DNA from: Candidatus Poribacteria bacterium
GTDB taxonomy: Bacteria; Poribacteria; WGA-4E; GCA-2687025
Direction: 5' to 3'
Length of the DNA stretch: 30,205 bases
Assembly (NCBI GenBank): GCA_002687025.1
Contig: NYZG01000399.1
Span: 1-30,205 of the forward strand
Both the position numbers and the translations under genes were made by a program. Shown here in pieces: positions 8,138-14,826 of this stretch. Under the pieces are notes generated by a model. That model saw only the letters and a list, made by a program, of their open reading frames with translations. It made no database searches and had not been told where the DNA came from. The number at the start of each line of letters is the position of its first letter. Position 1 is the stretch's first letter.

Positions 8138-9151
8138 TTGAAGCCTAGCGAAACACGCCCACTGGTAGCGAAGACACGCGGCGATGTGGTCGAGATGATC
8201 CACCGCGGAACGTACGTCGTCGTCGACACGGATGGTAAGGTCGTGCACGCGCACGGCGACCCGGACATGTCCTCCTACCTGCGCTCGTCGGCCAAGCCGT
8301 TCCAGTTGACGCCGACTATCGAGCGAGGCGGCCACACGGCGTACGGACTGACGCAGCGAGAGCTGTCGGTGATGTCCGCGTCGCACAGCGGCGAGCCGGT
8401 TCACCTGGACACGGTCAGGTCGATCCTGCACAAGGCGGACATCCCAGAGACGGCGCTGAAGTGCGGCCCGCATCTGCCGGGCGACGAGCAATCGGCGCGG
8501 GTCCTGATACGCCGTCGGATGGTCGCACAGACCATCCACTCGAACTGCTCCGGCAAGCACACGGGGATGCTCGTAGGCGCCAAGGTCGCTGGGGAGCCGC
8601 TGGACACGTACCTCGAATACGACCACCCGCTCCAACAGCAGATCCTGCGGACCGTTTCCGAGATGGCCGACACGCCCCTCGCGGACATCGCCGTGAGTCG
8701 CGACGGGTGTGGGGCGCCCATCTTCGCCATCCCCGTGAAGCGCATCGCGCTCCTGTTCGCGCGCCTGGGGAGTCCCGACGGCTTGGAGAGCGGCCGCGCA
8801 GCCGCGCTCACGACGATCCGCGACGCGATCATGGCCGCGCCCTATCTGATGTCGGGCAAGGGCCGCATCGAAGTCGCCCTCATGGAGGGCGCCCCCGGAA
8901 AGATCGTCCTCAAGTCGGGCGCCCTCGGCGTATTCGGCATGGGCCTGCCAGAACTGGGCCTGGGGATCGGCCTGAAGATCGAGGACGGCGACGGAGTGAC
9001 GCGCAATGCCGCTGTCATCCAGTCTTTGCGCAGCGTCGCGGAGGACCATCTTGGGTCGGAGTTCCTCGACGGGCTGTGGAAGCGTTACTGCCCCGCCATC
9101 TACAACCTGCGCGGTGAACTCGTCGGCGAGACGAAGTGGATCGGCGATTAG
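8138..9151 (+). CDS. L-asparaginase II family (Rhizobium etli AnsA/ReAV type)
   Basis: Hydrolyses asparagine to aspartate and ammonia, or a related amide. The 337-residue protein belongs to the Asparaginase_II family, unrelated to E. coli AnsA/AnsB. All the residues described for the R. etli enzyme can be placed: Ser50-x-x-Lys53 in 'RSSAKPFQ', Ser82 in 'SASHSGEP', the metal ligands Cys137 and Lys140 in 'NCSGKH' and Cys191 in 'RDGCGAP', and Lys259 in 'LKSGALG'. The start is TTG at 8138 with AAGGAGG about seven bases upstream. It lies 68 bases after the permease and is probably the last gene of the transport cluster, hinting that the imported or processed compound carries an amide; this is inference. 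Confidence 0.93.
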   Translation: MKPSETRPLVAKTRGDVVEMIHRGTYVVVDTDGKVVHAHGDPDMSSYLRSSAKPFQLTPTIERGGHTAYGLTQRELSVMSASHSGEPVHLDTVRSILHKADIPETALKCGPHLPGDEQSARVLIRRRMVAQTIHSNCSGKHTGMLVGAKVAGEPLDTYLEYDHPLQQQILRTVSEMADTPLADIAVSRDGCGAPIFAIPVKRIALLFARLGSPDGLESGRAAALTTIRDAIMAAPYLMSGKGRIEVALMEGAPGKIVLKSGALGVFGMGLPELGLGIGLKIEDGDGVTRNAAVIQSLRSVAEDHLGSEFLDGLWKRYCPAIYNLRGELVGETKWIGD

Positions 9152-9187
9152 CCGAGGGTCAACCTTCCCGCGCGGCGCGCGTTTGTT

Positions 9188-9223
9188 CCCGTAGGCGCTC
9201 CCGGTCGTGGGCGCCGCCACGGG
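9188..9223 (+). promoter_or_regulatory. Hairpin overlapping the ribosome-binding site of the lipoprotein gene
   Basis: CCCGT (9188-9192) pairs with ACGGG (9219-9223), and inside it GGCGC (9194-9198) pairs with GCGCC (9211-9215), leaving a 12-base loop and a small asymmetric bulge. The right arm covers the first three bases of GGGGAGG (9221-9227), the ribosome site for ATG 9234. No T-tract follows, so this is a weak terminator candidate for the asparaginase gene; partial shielding of translation initiation is the alternative. In a GC-rich sequence chance pairing is possible. Confidence 0.35.
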
Positions 9224-9233
9224 GAGGCCGACC

Positions 9234-9650
9234 ATGCGCGCACTCCGAAGCACGGTGTTGATTGGGTCGTGCCTTGCGCTTCTCGTAGGCGTGACCGCGT
9301 GCGACGAACATCGCGAGATGTACACGCGGGTCGTCGCCGACGAGGAGGTCAGCGTCAGCCCGTCCGGGTTCCAGATGTGGGACTTCTTCGCCGAGAGTGG
9401 GCAGATGCTCGACGCCCGCGTGAGGGCCTCGCGCGATGTCAGCGTGTGGCTGCTGCAGGGCACCCAGGAGTTCACCGCCTTCGCGCAGGGCGAGGACTTC
9501 TTCTCCGAGCGCCGGGCGTCGCGCGACGACGTGACGGACTACGACGTAGAGTACCGCCTGCCCGCGACCGACCAATACTACTTCGTCGTCGACAATCGAG
9601 GCTCCGTGTTCCAGGAGCGCACGGTAGACGTCTACCTGTCCGTCGAGTGA
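9234..9650 (+). CDS. Small secreted lipoprotein with a C-terminal beta-sandwich
   Basis: 138 residues from ATG 9234, preceded by GGGGAGG at 9221-9227. The N-terminus is a lipoprotein signal: MRALRSTVLIGSCLALLVG followed by the lipobox V-T-A-C, with the lipidated Cys at residue 23. The mature domain of about 115 residues is beta-rich and ends 'DQYYFVVDNRGSVFQERTVD', a pattern common in small jellyroll or GOLD-like beta-sandwich domains where '[ty]YyfVvDN' forms a late strand. The function is unknown; binding to an extracellular ligand or polymer is possible. An upstream GTG at 9207 in the same frame is less likely because it lacks the ribosome site. It converges on the LamG gene with 19 bases between stops. 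Confidence 0.85.
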   Translation: MRALRSTVLIGSCLALLVGVTACDEHREMYTRVVADEEVSVSPSGFQMWDFFAESGQMLDARVRASRDVSVWLLQGTQEFTAFAQGEDFFSERRASRDDVTDYDVEYRLPATDQYYFVVDNRGSVFQERTVDVYLSVE

Positions 9651-9669
9651 GGCGCCCGACGGTGGCGGC

Positions 9670-10446
9670 TTACCGGCCCGACTTCACGCGCGCCCACGTC
9701 CCGGCCGCCTTCCCACGCGCCGAGACGGGCTCGGGCCCGGCCAGCCCGCGCATGGCCTCCTGCACGTCGTCCTCAGACAGCGCGACGTTGAACAGGCCGA
9801 CCTCGTCGATCACTCCGTCGTAGAACTCTGACGGGACGCCGCCCGTCATCCGCGCGCCGATGAACACGGGCGTGACGAGGTCGGTGTTCTGCGCCGGGCG
9901 ATCCTCCTGCGCGACCTCCTCGCCGTCCACGTATATCTTCATCTCCCCGCCGTCGTACGTCGCGGCGACGTGCCAGAACTCTCCCGCGTCCACGGCCCCG
10001 GAGCCCGAAAGGCCCCACGGCGCCACCTCGCGATGGAACGTGACGCCGCCGTTCCCGGTGACCGTCACGATGTACGCGCCGATCACGCCGCCGTTGAACT
10101 TGCCGATCACGGTGCCGCCACCGCGTGGGAGCAGCCACGCCGTGACACTGAACGGCTCGGCCCCGCCGAACGCGAGGTCGGGCGCGGAATCCTGTAGATC
10201 GACATAGCCCCCGCCGAGGAAGTCGAGTCCCGTGCCGTACTTGCCGGGGGCCCATTCCGGGCCCTTTTCCAAGACGCCGTCGTGCCCTCCGTCCGACATG
10301 TCCTCGACCGTATCGCCCTTGTTCTCCTCGAACAGCCACATCCCGACGATCGTGTCCCGGTCTATCTCGGCCACGGCAGGCCGAGTCGCGGCCACGGCGC
10401 CACCGATCAGGACGGCGGCCAGTACGAACGCTGTCTTCGTGCGCAT
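9670..10446 (-). CDS. LamG / concanavalin A-like jellyroll protein, secreted
   Basis: 258 residues with a signal peptide ('TKTAFVLAAVLIGGAVAA', cleavage near RPAVA|EI). The mature part is one LamG-type lectin/glucanase-fold domain: 'IVGMWLFEENKGDTVEDMS' near 33-51, 'GKYGTGLDFLGGGYVDL', 'PFSVTAWLLPR', 'FWHVAATYDGGEMKIYVDG' and 'FYDGVIDEVGLFNVALS' in canonical order, then a basic tail. Such domains bind carbohydrates or other extracellular ligands and have no catalytic residues here. Many copies occur in Poribacteria-like genomes, which is one reason for that taxonomic suggestion. ATG 10446 has AGGGG a few bases upstream. It follows the peroxiredoxin gene by 40 bases on the same strand and may be co-transcribed with it. 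Confidence 0.92.
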   Translation of the reverse strand: MRTKTAFVLAAVLIGGAVAATRPAVAEIDRDTIVGMWLFEENKGDTVEDMSDGGHDGVLEKGPEWAPGKYGTGLDFLGGGYVDLQDSAPDLAFGGAEPFSVTAWLLPRGGGTVIGKFNGGVIGAYIVTVTGNGGVTFHREVAPWGLSGSGAVDAGEFWHVAATYDGGEMKIYVDGEEVAQEDRPAQNTDLVTPVFIGARMTGGVPSEFYDGVIDEVGLFNVALSEDDVQEAMRGLAGPEPVSARGKAAGTWARVKSGR

Positions 10447-10486
10447 GATTCTGCCCCTGTATACACGTGTCGGTCGGCGCCCGCCC

Positions 10487-10954
10487 TTACGCGATGGCCG
10501 CCAGCGCCTCCAACACCTCGTCCGCGTGTCCCTCGGGCGTCACGCGCTCCCACACCTTCGCGATCTTCCCGGTCTTGTCGATGATGTACGTCTTCCGCAT
10601 GACCCCGACGGACGTCTTGCCATAGAGCGTCTTCTCTCCATACGCGTCGTACGCCTTCAGCGCGACCAACTCGGTGTCTACGAGGAGTGGGAAGTTCAGG
10701 TCGAACTTGTCCCGAAACGCCTGGTGGCTGGCCTTGTCGTCTGGGCTGCATCCCAGGACTACTGCGTCGGCAGCGTCGATCTCGGGCATCTTCTCGCGGA
10801 ACCCGCGAGCTTCTACCGTTCAGCCGGGCGTGTCGTCCTTTGGGTAGAAGAACAGCACGACGCGCTTCGACCCCCGATAGTCGGACAGGGCGAGGTCGTC
10901 TCCGGTATCGGTCTTCAGCGTGAATTCCGGGGCGGGGTCTCCTACTTCGGGCAT
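10487..10954 (-). CDS. bcp: Selenocysteine-containing peroxiredoxin, Bcp/PrxQ family (TGA read as Sec)
   Basis: Thiol (here selenol) peroxidase that reduces hydrogen and organic peroxides in the cytoplasm. Reading through the TGA at 10820-10822 gives one 155-residue protein of normal Bcp length. Before the TGA: MPEVGDPAPEFTL, then 'VVLFFYPKDDTPG'; after it: 'TVEARGFREKM', 'VVLGCSPDD', 'NFPLLVD', 'YGKTSVGVMRKTYIID'. The TGA is codon 45, exactly the peroxidatic Cys45 of the family motif TPGCT, so the active site reads TPG-Sec-T with Thr42 retained. No frameshift is needed and both halves are conserved, which argues against a pseudogene. The usual resolving Cys five residues later is Arg50, so another thiol (Cys69 is present) or an external partner must resolve it. 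A hairpin of SECIS type follows the TGA. ATG 10954 is the start. Confidence 0.9.
10793..10809 (-). promoter_or_regulatory. Bacterial SECIS-like hairpin of the bcp mRNA
   Basis: On the coding strand, ten bases after the TGA, CTCGCGG (10809-10803) pairs perfectly with CCGCGAG (10799-10793) around the loop GTT (10802-10800): seven base pairs and a triloop that begins G-U. The loop begins 18 bases after the TGA. Known bacterial SECIS elements sit right after the UGA inside the coding region, with a short stem and a guanine near the start of the loop about 16-37 bases away, where SelB binds. This element fits both rules, so it supports selenocysteine insertion. Confidence 0.8.
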
Positions 10955-11007
10955 GGCACAGCCTTTCGCCGCGCGGCGCGGTTGGGTATTCTCGTCACGT
11001 CGGACAC

Positions 11008-11036
11008 ATGATAGTGGCCGGACGCACGGAGGAGAA
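11008..11036 (-). promoter_or_regulatory. Candidate promoter for bcp
   Basis: In the 91-base divergent spacer between bcp and the enolase-superfamily gene, the minus strand reads TATCAT (11013-11008), five of six matches to TATAAT, with TTCTCC (11036-11031) 17 bases upstream as a weak -35. It would start transcription about 45 bases before the bcp ATG. A perfect 12-base GC palindrome (10967-10978) lies in the leader. Only a pattern match; the housekeeping promoter consensus of this organism is unknown. Confidence 0.25.
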
Positions 11037-11045
11037 GCGGGACGC

Positions 11046-12218
11046 ATGGAGATCGTATCGGTAGACCCCTTCTACCTGAAGATGCCGGAGATCACGCATG
11101 CCGCGGACGGCACGCAGGACACATTCCTCGTGCGAATCCGCACAGACGACGGCGTTGAGGGATGGGGAGAGAGCGACGCGTCGCCGCTGGTGTCCATGGC
11201 CGCGTACTGCTGCCCCATGTCCCACGGCAACATCATCAACATTCGCGAGTCGCTCATCGGCGAGTCGGTGGACTCCGCCGACGACGTGCGCCGCCTACAC
11301 GCCAAGGCGATCCGCAACGGGCTCGACATCCAGCAGATCCACCACGCATACGCAGCGGCAGACCTGGCCCTTTGGGACATCGTCGGGAAGGCACAGGGCG
11401 TGCCCGTGTACCGCCTGCTGGGCGACGGGCAGTCGCACGCGAAGCTGCCGTACGCCTCGGTGCTATTCGGTGACACGCCTGCCGAAACGCGCGAGCTCGG
11501 CGAAGGCCTGCGCGCTAGGGGCTACCGCGCGGCGAAGTTCGGCTGGGGGCCGATGGGCAAGGTCGACGAGGAGACCGACATCGCGCTCGTCGCGGAGGCG
11601 CGCGCGGGCATCGGCGACGCCGCCCAGCTGATGATCGACGCGGGCATCGTCTGGGGCGAGGACGCCGACACGGCGTACGCACGGGCGTCGGCGTTCGCCG
11701 ACTACGCGCCAACATGGTTGGAGGAGCCACTCTACCCGAACGCGATGGACGCCTACGCGTCGCTGACGGCCCGGAAGCCGCCCGTGCCGATCGCGGCGGG
11801 CGAAGGCGCGGGACAGTACCGCCAGGCAGAGGACATCATCGTGAACGGCGGCGTGCAGTTCGCGCAGATCGACGTCGGCCGCATTGGAGGCATCACGCCT
11901 GCGTACCGAGTGCGGCAGCTTTGCGAGGAGCGCGGCGTGCAGTACGTGAACCACACGTTCAAGAGCCATCTGTCCGTCGCTGCGTCGCTGCACGTGTTCG
12001 CGACGAACGCGGAGTTCGGTCTGTGCGAATACCCGGCCGCGGGTTCACCCCTGTCCGAGGGTCTAGCGTCACACGTCGAGCGGGGCGCAGACGGCATGGT
12101 CTGCGCTCCCGGTGCGCCGGGCCTCGGGGTCACGGTCGATATCGACGCAGTGCGGGAGTTCCACGCTCCGGTGCGCATGGAGGTCGACGGCACAGCGCTG
12201 GGCTTCGACGCGCCGTAG
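11046..12218 (+). CDS. Enolase-superfamily enzyme (mandelate racemase / muconate lactonizing family), probable sugar-acid dehydratase or cycloisomerase
   Basis: A 390-residue Mg-dependent enzyme that abstracts the alpha proton of a carboxylate. The capping domain (about 1-120) includes 'GVEGWGES' and 'YAAADLALWDIVGKAQGVPV'. The barrel has metal ligands Asp198 ('LMIDAG'), Glu226 or Glu227 ('WLEEPL') and Glu253 ('AAGEGA'), and the His-Asp dyad Asp276 ('QIDVGR') and His303 ('VNHTFKSH') of the mandelate racemase subgroup. On the opposite face the KxK pair is reduced to one Lys, K164 in 'AKFGWGP', which points to acid sugar dehydration or lactone isomerisation and away from racemisation. The exact substrate cannot be read. 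ATG 11046 has GGAGGAG at 11028-11034; the frame upstream of it is open but overlaps bcp on the other strand. Confidence 0.92.
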   Translation: MEIVSVDPFYLKMPEITHAADGTQDTFLVRIRTDDGVEGWGESDASPLVSMAAYCCPMSHGNIINIRESLIGESVDSADDVRRLHAKAIRNGLDIQQIHHAYAAADLALWDIVGKAQGVPVYRLLGDGQSHAKLPYASVLFGDTPAETRELGEGLRARGYRAAKFGWGPMGKVDEETDIALVAEARAGIGDAAQLMIDAGIVWGEDADTAYARASAFADYAPTWLEEPLYPNAMDAYASLTARKPPVPIAAGEGAGQYRQAEDIIVNGGVQFAQIDVGRIGGITPAYRVRQLCEERGVQYVNHTFKSHLSVAASLHVFATNAEFGLCEYPAAGSPLSEGLASHVERGADGMVCAPGAPGLGVTVDIDAVREFHAPVRMEVDGTALGFDAP

Positions 12219-12245
12219 CGCCGCCGCTTCTTCGGGTCGCGGCGC
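12218..12245 (+). terminator. GC-rich stem-loop at the end of the enolase-superfamily gene
   Basis: GCGCCGC (12218-12224) pairs perfectly with GCGGCGC (12239-12245) around a 14-base loop, starting on the last base of the stop codon. The position suits a transcription terminator or 3' end protecting structure. There is no run of T after it, so it is not a classic intrinsic terminator. A possible extended -10 (TGGTACACT, 12249-12257) follows and could serve the phosphofructokinase gene. Confidence 0.3.
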
Positions 12246-12327
12246 GAGTGGTACACTCCCGCAGACGCGGCGCCACGCGTCACGCGCCCGACGAGCTCAC
12301 CGCACACGCGCCGGAGGGACGCCGCGC

Positions 12328-13392
12328 ATGAAGATCGCCGTCAACACGGGTGGAGGAGACGCACCCGGCCTGAACGCCGTCCTTCGAGCCGTCGTCAACT
12401 CCGCGGCCAGTCGCGGCTGGCACGTCTACGGCGTCCGCGACGGTTACAACGGCTTCTTCCGTCCGGGTGGCGTGCATCCCCTCACGACGGATATGGTGAG
12501 GGGTATCACCGGCCTCGGCGGCACGATCCTCGGCACCGCCATATCCGGCAGCCCCTTTGAATTCCCCAGGGAAGGCGAGGTCGTCGACATCTCGGACGAG
12601 GTCGTCCGGGGGTTCTACGAACAGGGATTCGACGCCTTCATCGCGATCGGCGGAGACGGCAGCTTCCGGCTGGCCAAACAGTTCATGGACAAGGGCATCC
12701 CGATCGTCTGCGTCCCCAAGACCATCGACAACGACGTGAACGGCACGCACGTGACCTTTGGCTTCCAGACCGCCGTCGCCACGGCCACCGAATGCCTCGA
12801 CAAGCTGCACTCGCACGCCGAGTCACACCGGCGAGCTATGTGCGTCGAGGTGATGGGCCGCTACTGCGGATGGATCGCGCTGCACTCCGGCATAGCAGCG
12901 ACCGCGGACGTCATCCTCATCCCCGAAATCCCGTACGACCTCGACGCGGTCTGCGCGAAGATCGAGCGGCGCTACACCGCTGGAAGGACGTTCGCCATCT
13001 GCGTCATCGCCGAAGGGGCGCACCCAGCCGGCGGCGGCATGATGACCCTCGGCACCAAAGAACAGGGACGCGAGGTCCGCCTCGGCGGCATCGCTGACCA
13101 CGTCGCCGAGGAAATCAGGTCCCGCACGGGCGTCGAGACGCGTTCTCTGTCCCTGGGCCACCTGCTGCGCGGCGGGCATCCGACCGCCTATGATCGCGTG
13201 CTATCTCTCCAATACGGCGCCGCGGCCGTGCGAGCCATCGAGCTCGGCAAGTTTGGCAGCATGGTCGCGTTCGACCCACCTGACATGGTCTTCAAGCCTG
13301 TCGACGAGGGCATCGAGGTAACCAAGAGCGTGCCGCTCGACTCTGAGGTCATTCGGTGCGCCCGCGAGATGGGCATCTGCCTCGGGGACTAG
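12328..13392 (+). CDS. pfkA: 6-phosphofructokinase (ATP type with a PPi-type residue)
   Basis: Phosphorylates fructose 6-phosphate to fructose 1,6-bisphosphate in glycolysis, cytoplasmic. 354 residues: 'AVNTGGGDAPGLNAV' phosphoryl-donor loop at 4-18, 'AIGGDGSFRLAK' near 106-117, 'VPKTIDNDVNGT' near 129-140 with catalytic Asp134, and 'EVMGRYCGWIAL' substrate loop. Gly111 after GGD is the state found in ATP-using enzymes, where PPi enzymes have Asp. Lys131 of PKTIDND is the state of PPi enzymes, where E. coli PfkA has Gly. The G/K combination is known in plant and trypanosome ATP enzymes, so ATP is the likelier donor. ATG 12328 has GGAGGG at 12313-12318. The phospholipase D-type gene starts 20 bases downstream. 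Confidence 0.94.
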   Translation: MKIAVNTGGGDAPGLNAVLRAVVNSAASRGWHVYGVRDGYNGFFRPGGVHPLTTDMVRGITGLGGTILGTAISGSPFEFPREGEVVDISDEVVRGFYEQGFDAFIAIGGDGSFRLAKQFMDKGIPIVCVPKTIDNDVNGTHVTFGFQTAVATATECLDKLHSHAESHRRAMCVEVMGRYCGWIALHSGIAATADVILIPEIPYDLDAVCAKIERRYTAGRTFAICVIAEGAHPAGGGMMTLGTKEQGREVRLGGIADHVAEEIRSRTGVETRSLSLGHLLRGGHPTAYDRVLSLQYGAAAVRAIELGKFGSMVAFDPPDMVFKPVDEGIEVTKSVPLDSEVIRCAREMGICLGD

Positions 13393-13412
13393 GCCGACGC
13401 CGCGGAACCGTC

Positions 13413-14795
13413 ATGTTTTTCTGGGTACTCTCCGAGATCGCGGTCGTCGCCGGTTTTGTGTTCGCCGCGGCGGCGATCGCGCACATGGTGCGCCAGCGTC
13501 GGTCGCCTCAGAGCGCACTGGCGTGGCTGTTGGTGATGGTGCTGCTCCCGTACGTCGGTGTGCCGCTCTACCTGATCCTCGGCGGCCGGAAGATGCGGCG
13601 TATCGCCATTACCAAGGGCCCTCTGCAGTTGCAGCGGGACGGCGACCCGCTAACGCCGCGGGAGGCGGCCCGCGTGCAGCGCATTCTCGCCACGTACGAC
13701 CTCCCGTCGGTCACTGTCGGCAACCGCGTAGACCTATGTCGCACGGGCGAAGAGTCGTACCAGGCGCTCGTCACCCTCATCGACGAGGCCCGAGACAGCC
13801 TCTTCATCACGATGTTCATACTGCAGAAGGACGACGTCGGGCGAGAGATCCGCGACCACCTGACGCGCCGCGCCGCCGAGGGCGTTGACGTCCGCCTGCT
13901 GCTAGACGATTGGGGTTCGTTCCGCACGCGGCGGCAGTTCCTGACGCCGCTCCTCGAGGCCGGGGGACAGGTCGCCTACTTCATGCCGCTGCTGCACCGT
14001 CCGTTCGCCGCCCGCACGAACCTGCGGAACCACCGCAAGATAGTCATCGCGGACGAGCAGTTGGTGTTGTCGGGCGGGATAAACATCGGGCAGGAGTACC
14101 TCGGCCCGACCCCGCGCCGCGGCAGGTGGACTGACCTGGCGTTCGTGCTCGAAGGCCCGGCGACGCGCTTCTACCGCGACGTGTTCATGTCCGACTGGGC
14201 GTTCGCCCGAGGCGTCGAACCAGCGGACCCGTCCGAGGATCCGCGCGCCGCGCCGTCCGACGCCGTCGTGCAGGTCGTCCCGTCCGGCCCGGACGTGCCG
14301 GGCGACGCGCTCTACGAGGTCGTGCTCTCGACCACATTCGCAGCCGAAGCGCGGCTGTGGATCGTCACCCCGTATTTCGTTCCCGACGACGCGTTGCTCC
14401 AGGGGTTGACCCTGGCCGCGCGACGTGGCGTCGACGTACGCATCATCATGCCGGAGAGGTCGAACCACCGCATCACCGACTGGGCCAGAGGCGGATACTT
14501 GCGCGAGATACAGGAGGCGGGCGGCGCCGTTCTCCTGTACACTGGGGGCATGCTCCACGCGAAAGTACTCGTCATGGACGAGCAGTTGGCGATGGTGGGT
14601 TCCGCCAACATGGACATGCGCAGCCTCTTCCTCAATTACGAAGTCGGCATGCTGATGTACAGCCCCGGCGAGATCGATGCGGTCGCTCGGTGGGTCGAGA
14701 ACGTTGCGGCGCCGGCGAGGCAAGGTGTCCCGCCGGTCGGGGTGATCCGCGACTTCGGCGAGAGCGTCGTGCGCATGGTCGCCCCGTTGCTCTGA
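13413..14795 (+). CDS. cls: Cardiolipin synthase-like, phospholipase D superfamily
   Basis: Inner-membrane phosphatidyltransferase that makes cardiolipin from phosphatidylglycerol. 460 residues: two N-terminal transmembrane helices ('WVLSEIAVVAGFVFAAAAI' and 'LAWLLVMVLLPYVGVPLYL'), typical of bacterial Cls, then two HKD active sites. The first is HRKIVIAD at His207 within 'LRNHRKIVIADEQLVLSGG', followed by 'INIGQEYLG'; the second is HAKVLVMD at His382 followed by 'GSANMDMRSLFLNYEVG'. Both are intact, so it should be active. The ATG at 13413 lacks a strong ribosome site, but it gives the standard short N-terminus; a further 19 upstream codons overlap the end of the phosphofructokinase gene and are unlikely. 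Same strand and 20 bases after pfkA. Confidence 0.93.
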   Translation: MFFWVLSEIAVVAGFVFAAAAIAHMVRQRRSPQSALAWLLVMVLLPYVGVPLYLILGGRKMRRIAITKGPLQLQRDGDPLTPREAARVQRILATYDLPSVTVGNRVDLCRTGEESYQALVTLIDEARDSLFITMFILQKDDVGREIRDHLTRRAAEGVDVRLLLDDWGSFRTRRQFLTPLLEAGGQVAYFMPLLHRPFAARTNLRNHRKIVIADEQLVLSGGINIGQEYLGPTPRRGRWTDLAFVLEGPATRFYRDVFMSDWAFARGVEPADPSEDPRAAPSDAVVQVVPSGPDVPGDALYEVVLSTTFAAEARLWIVTPYFVPDDALLQGLTLAARRGVDVRIIMPERSNHRITDWARGGYLREIQEAGGAVLLYTGGMLHAKVLVMDEQLAMVGSANMDMRSLFLNYEVGMLMYSPGEIDAVARWVENVAAPARQGVPPVGVIRDFGESVVRMVAPLL

Positions 14796-14826
14796 CCCAC
14801 GACGCGCGGCAGGTGGCTCTGCCCGC

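Noticed and set aside
7928..9475. Long minus-strand open frame (515 codons) opposite the asparaginase gene
   Set aside because: It is antisense to a well-supported gene, has no domain, and its length is explained by GC-rich codon use.
10967..10978. Perfect 12-base GC palindrome as an operator
   Set aside because: A pure G/C palindrome of this length is common in such GC-rich DNA, and no regulator gene is adjacent.
10487..11047. Reading the two Bcp halves as a nonsense-mutated pseudogene
   Set aside because: The TGA coincides with the peroxidatic Cys codon, no frameshift exists, both halves keep family residues, and a SECIS-like stem follows. Chance nonsense at that exact codon is unlikely.
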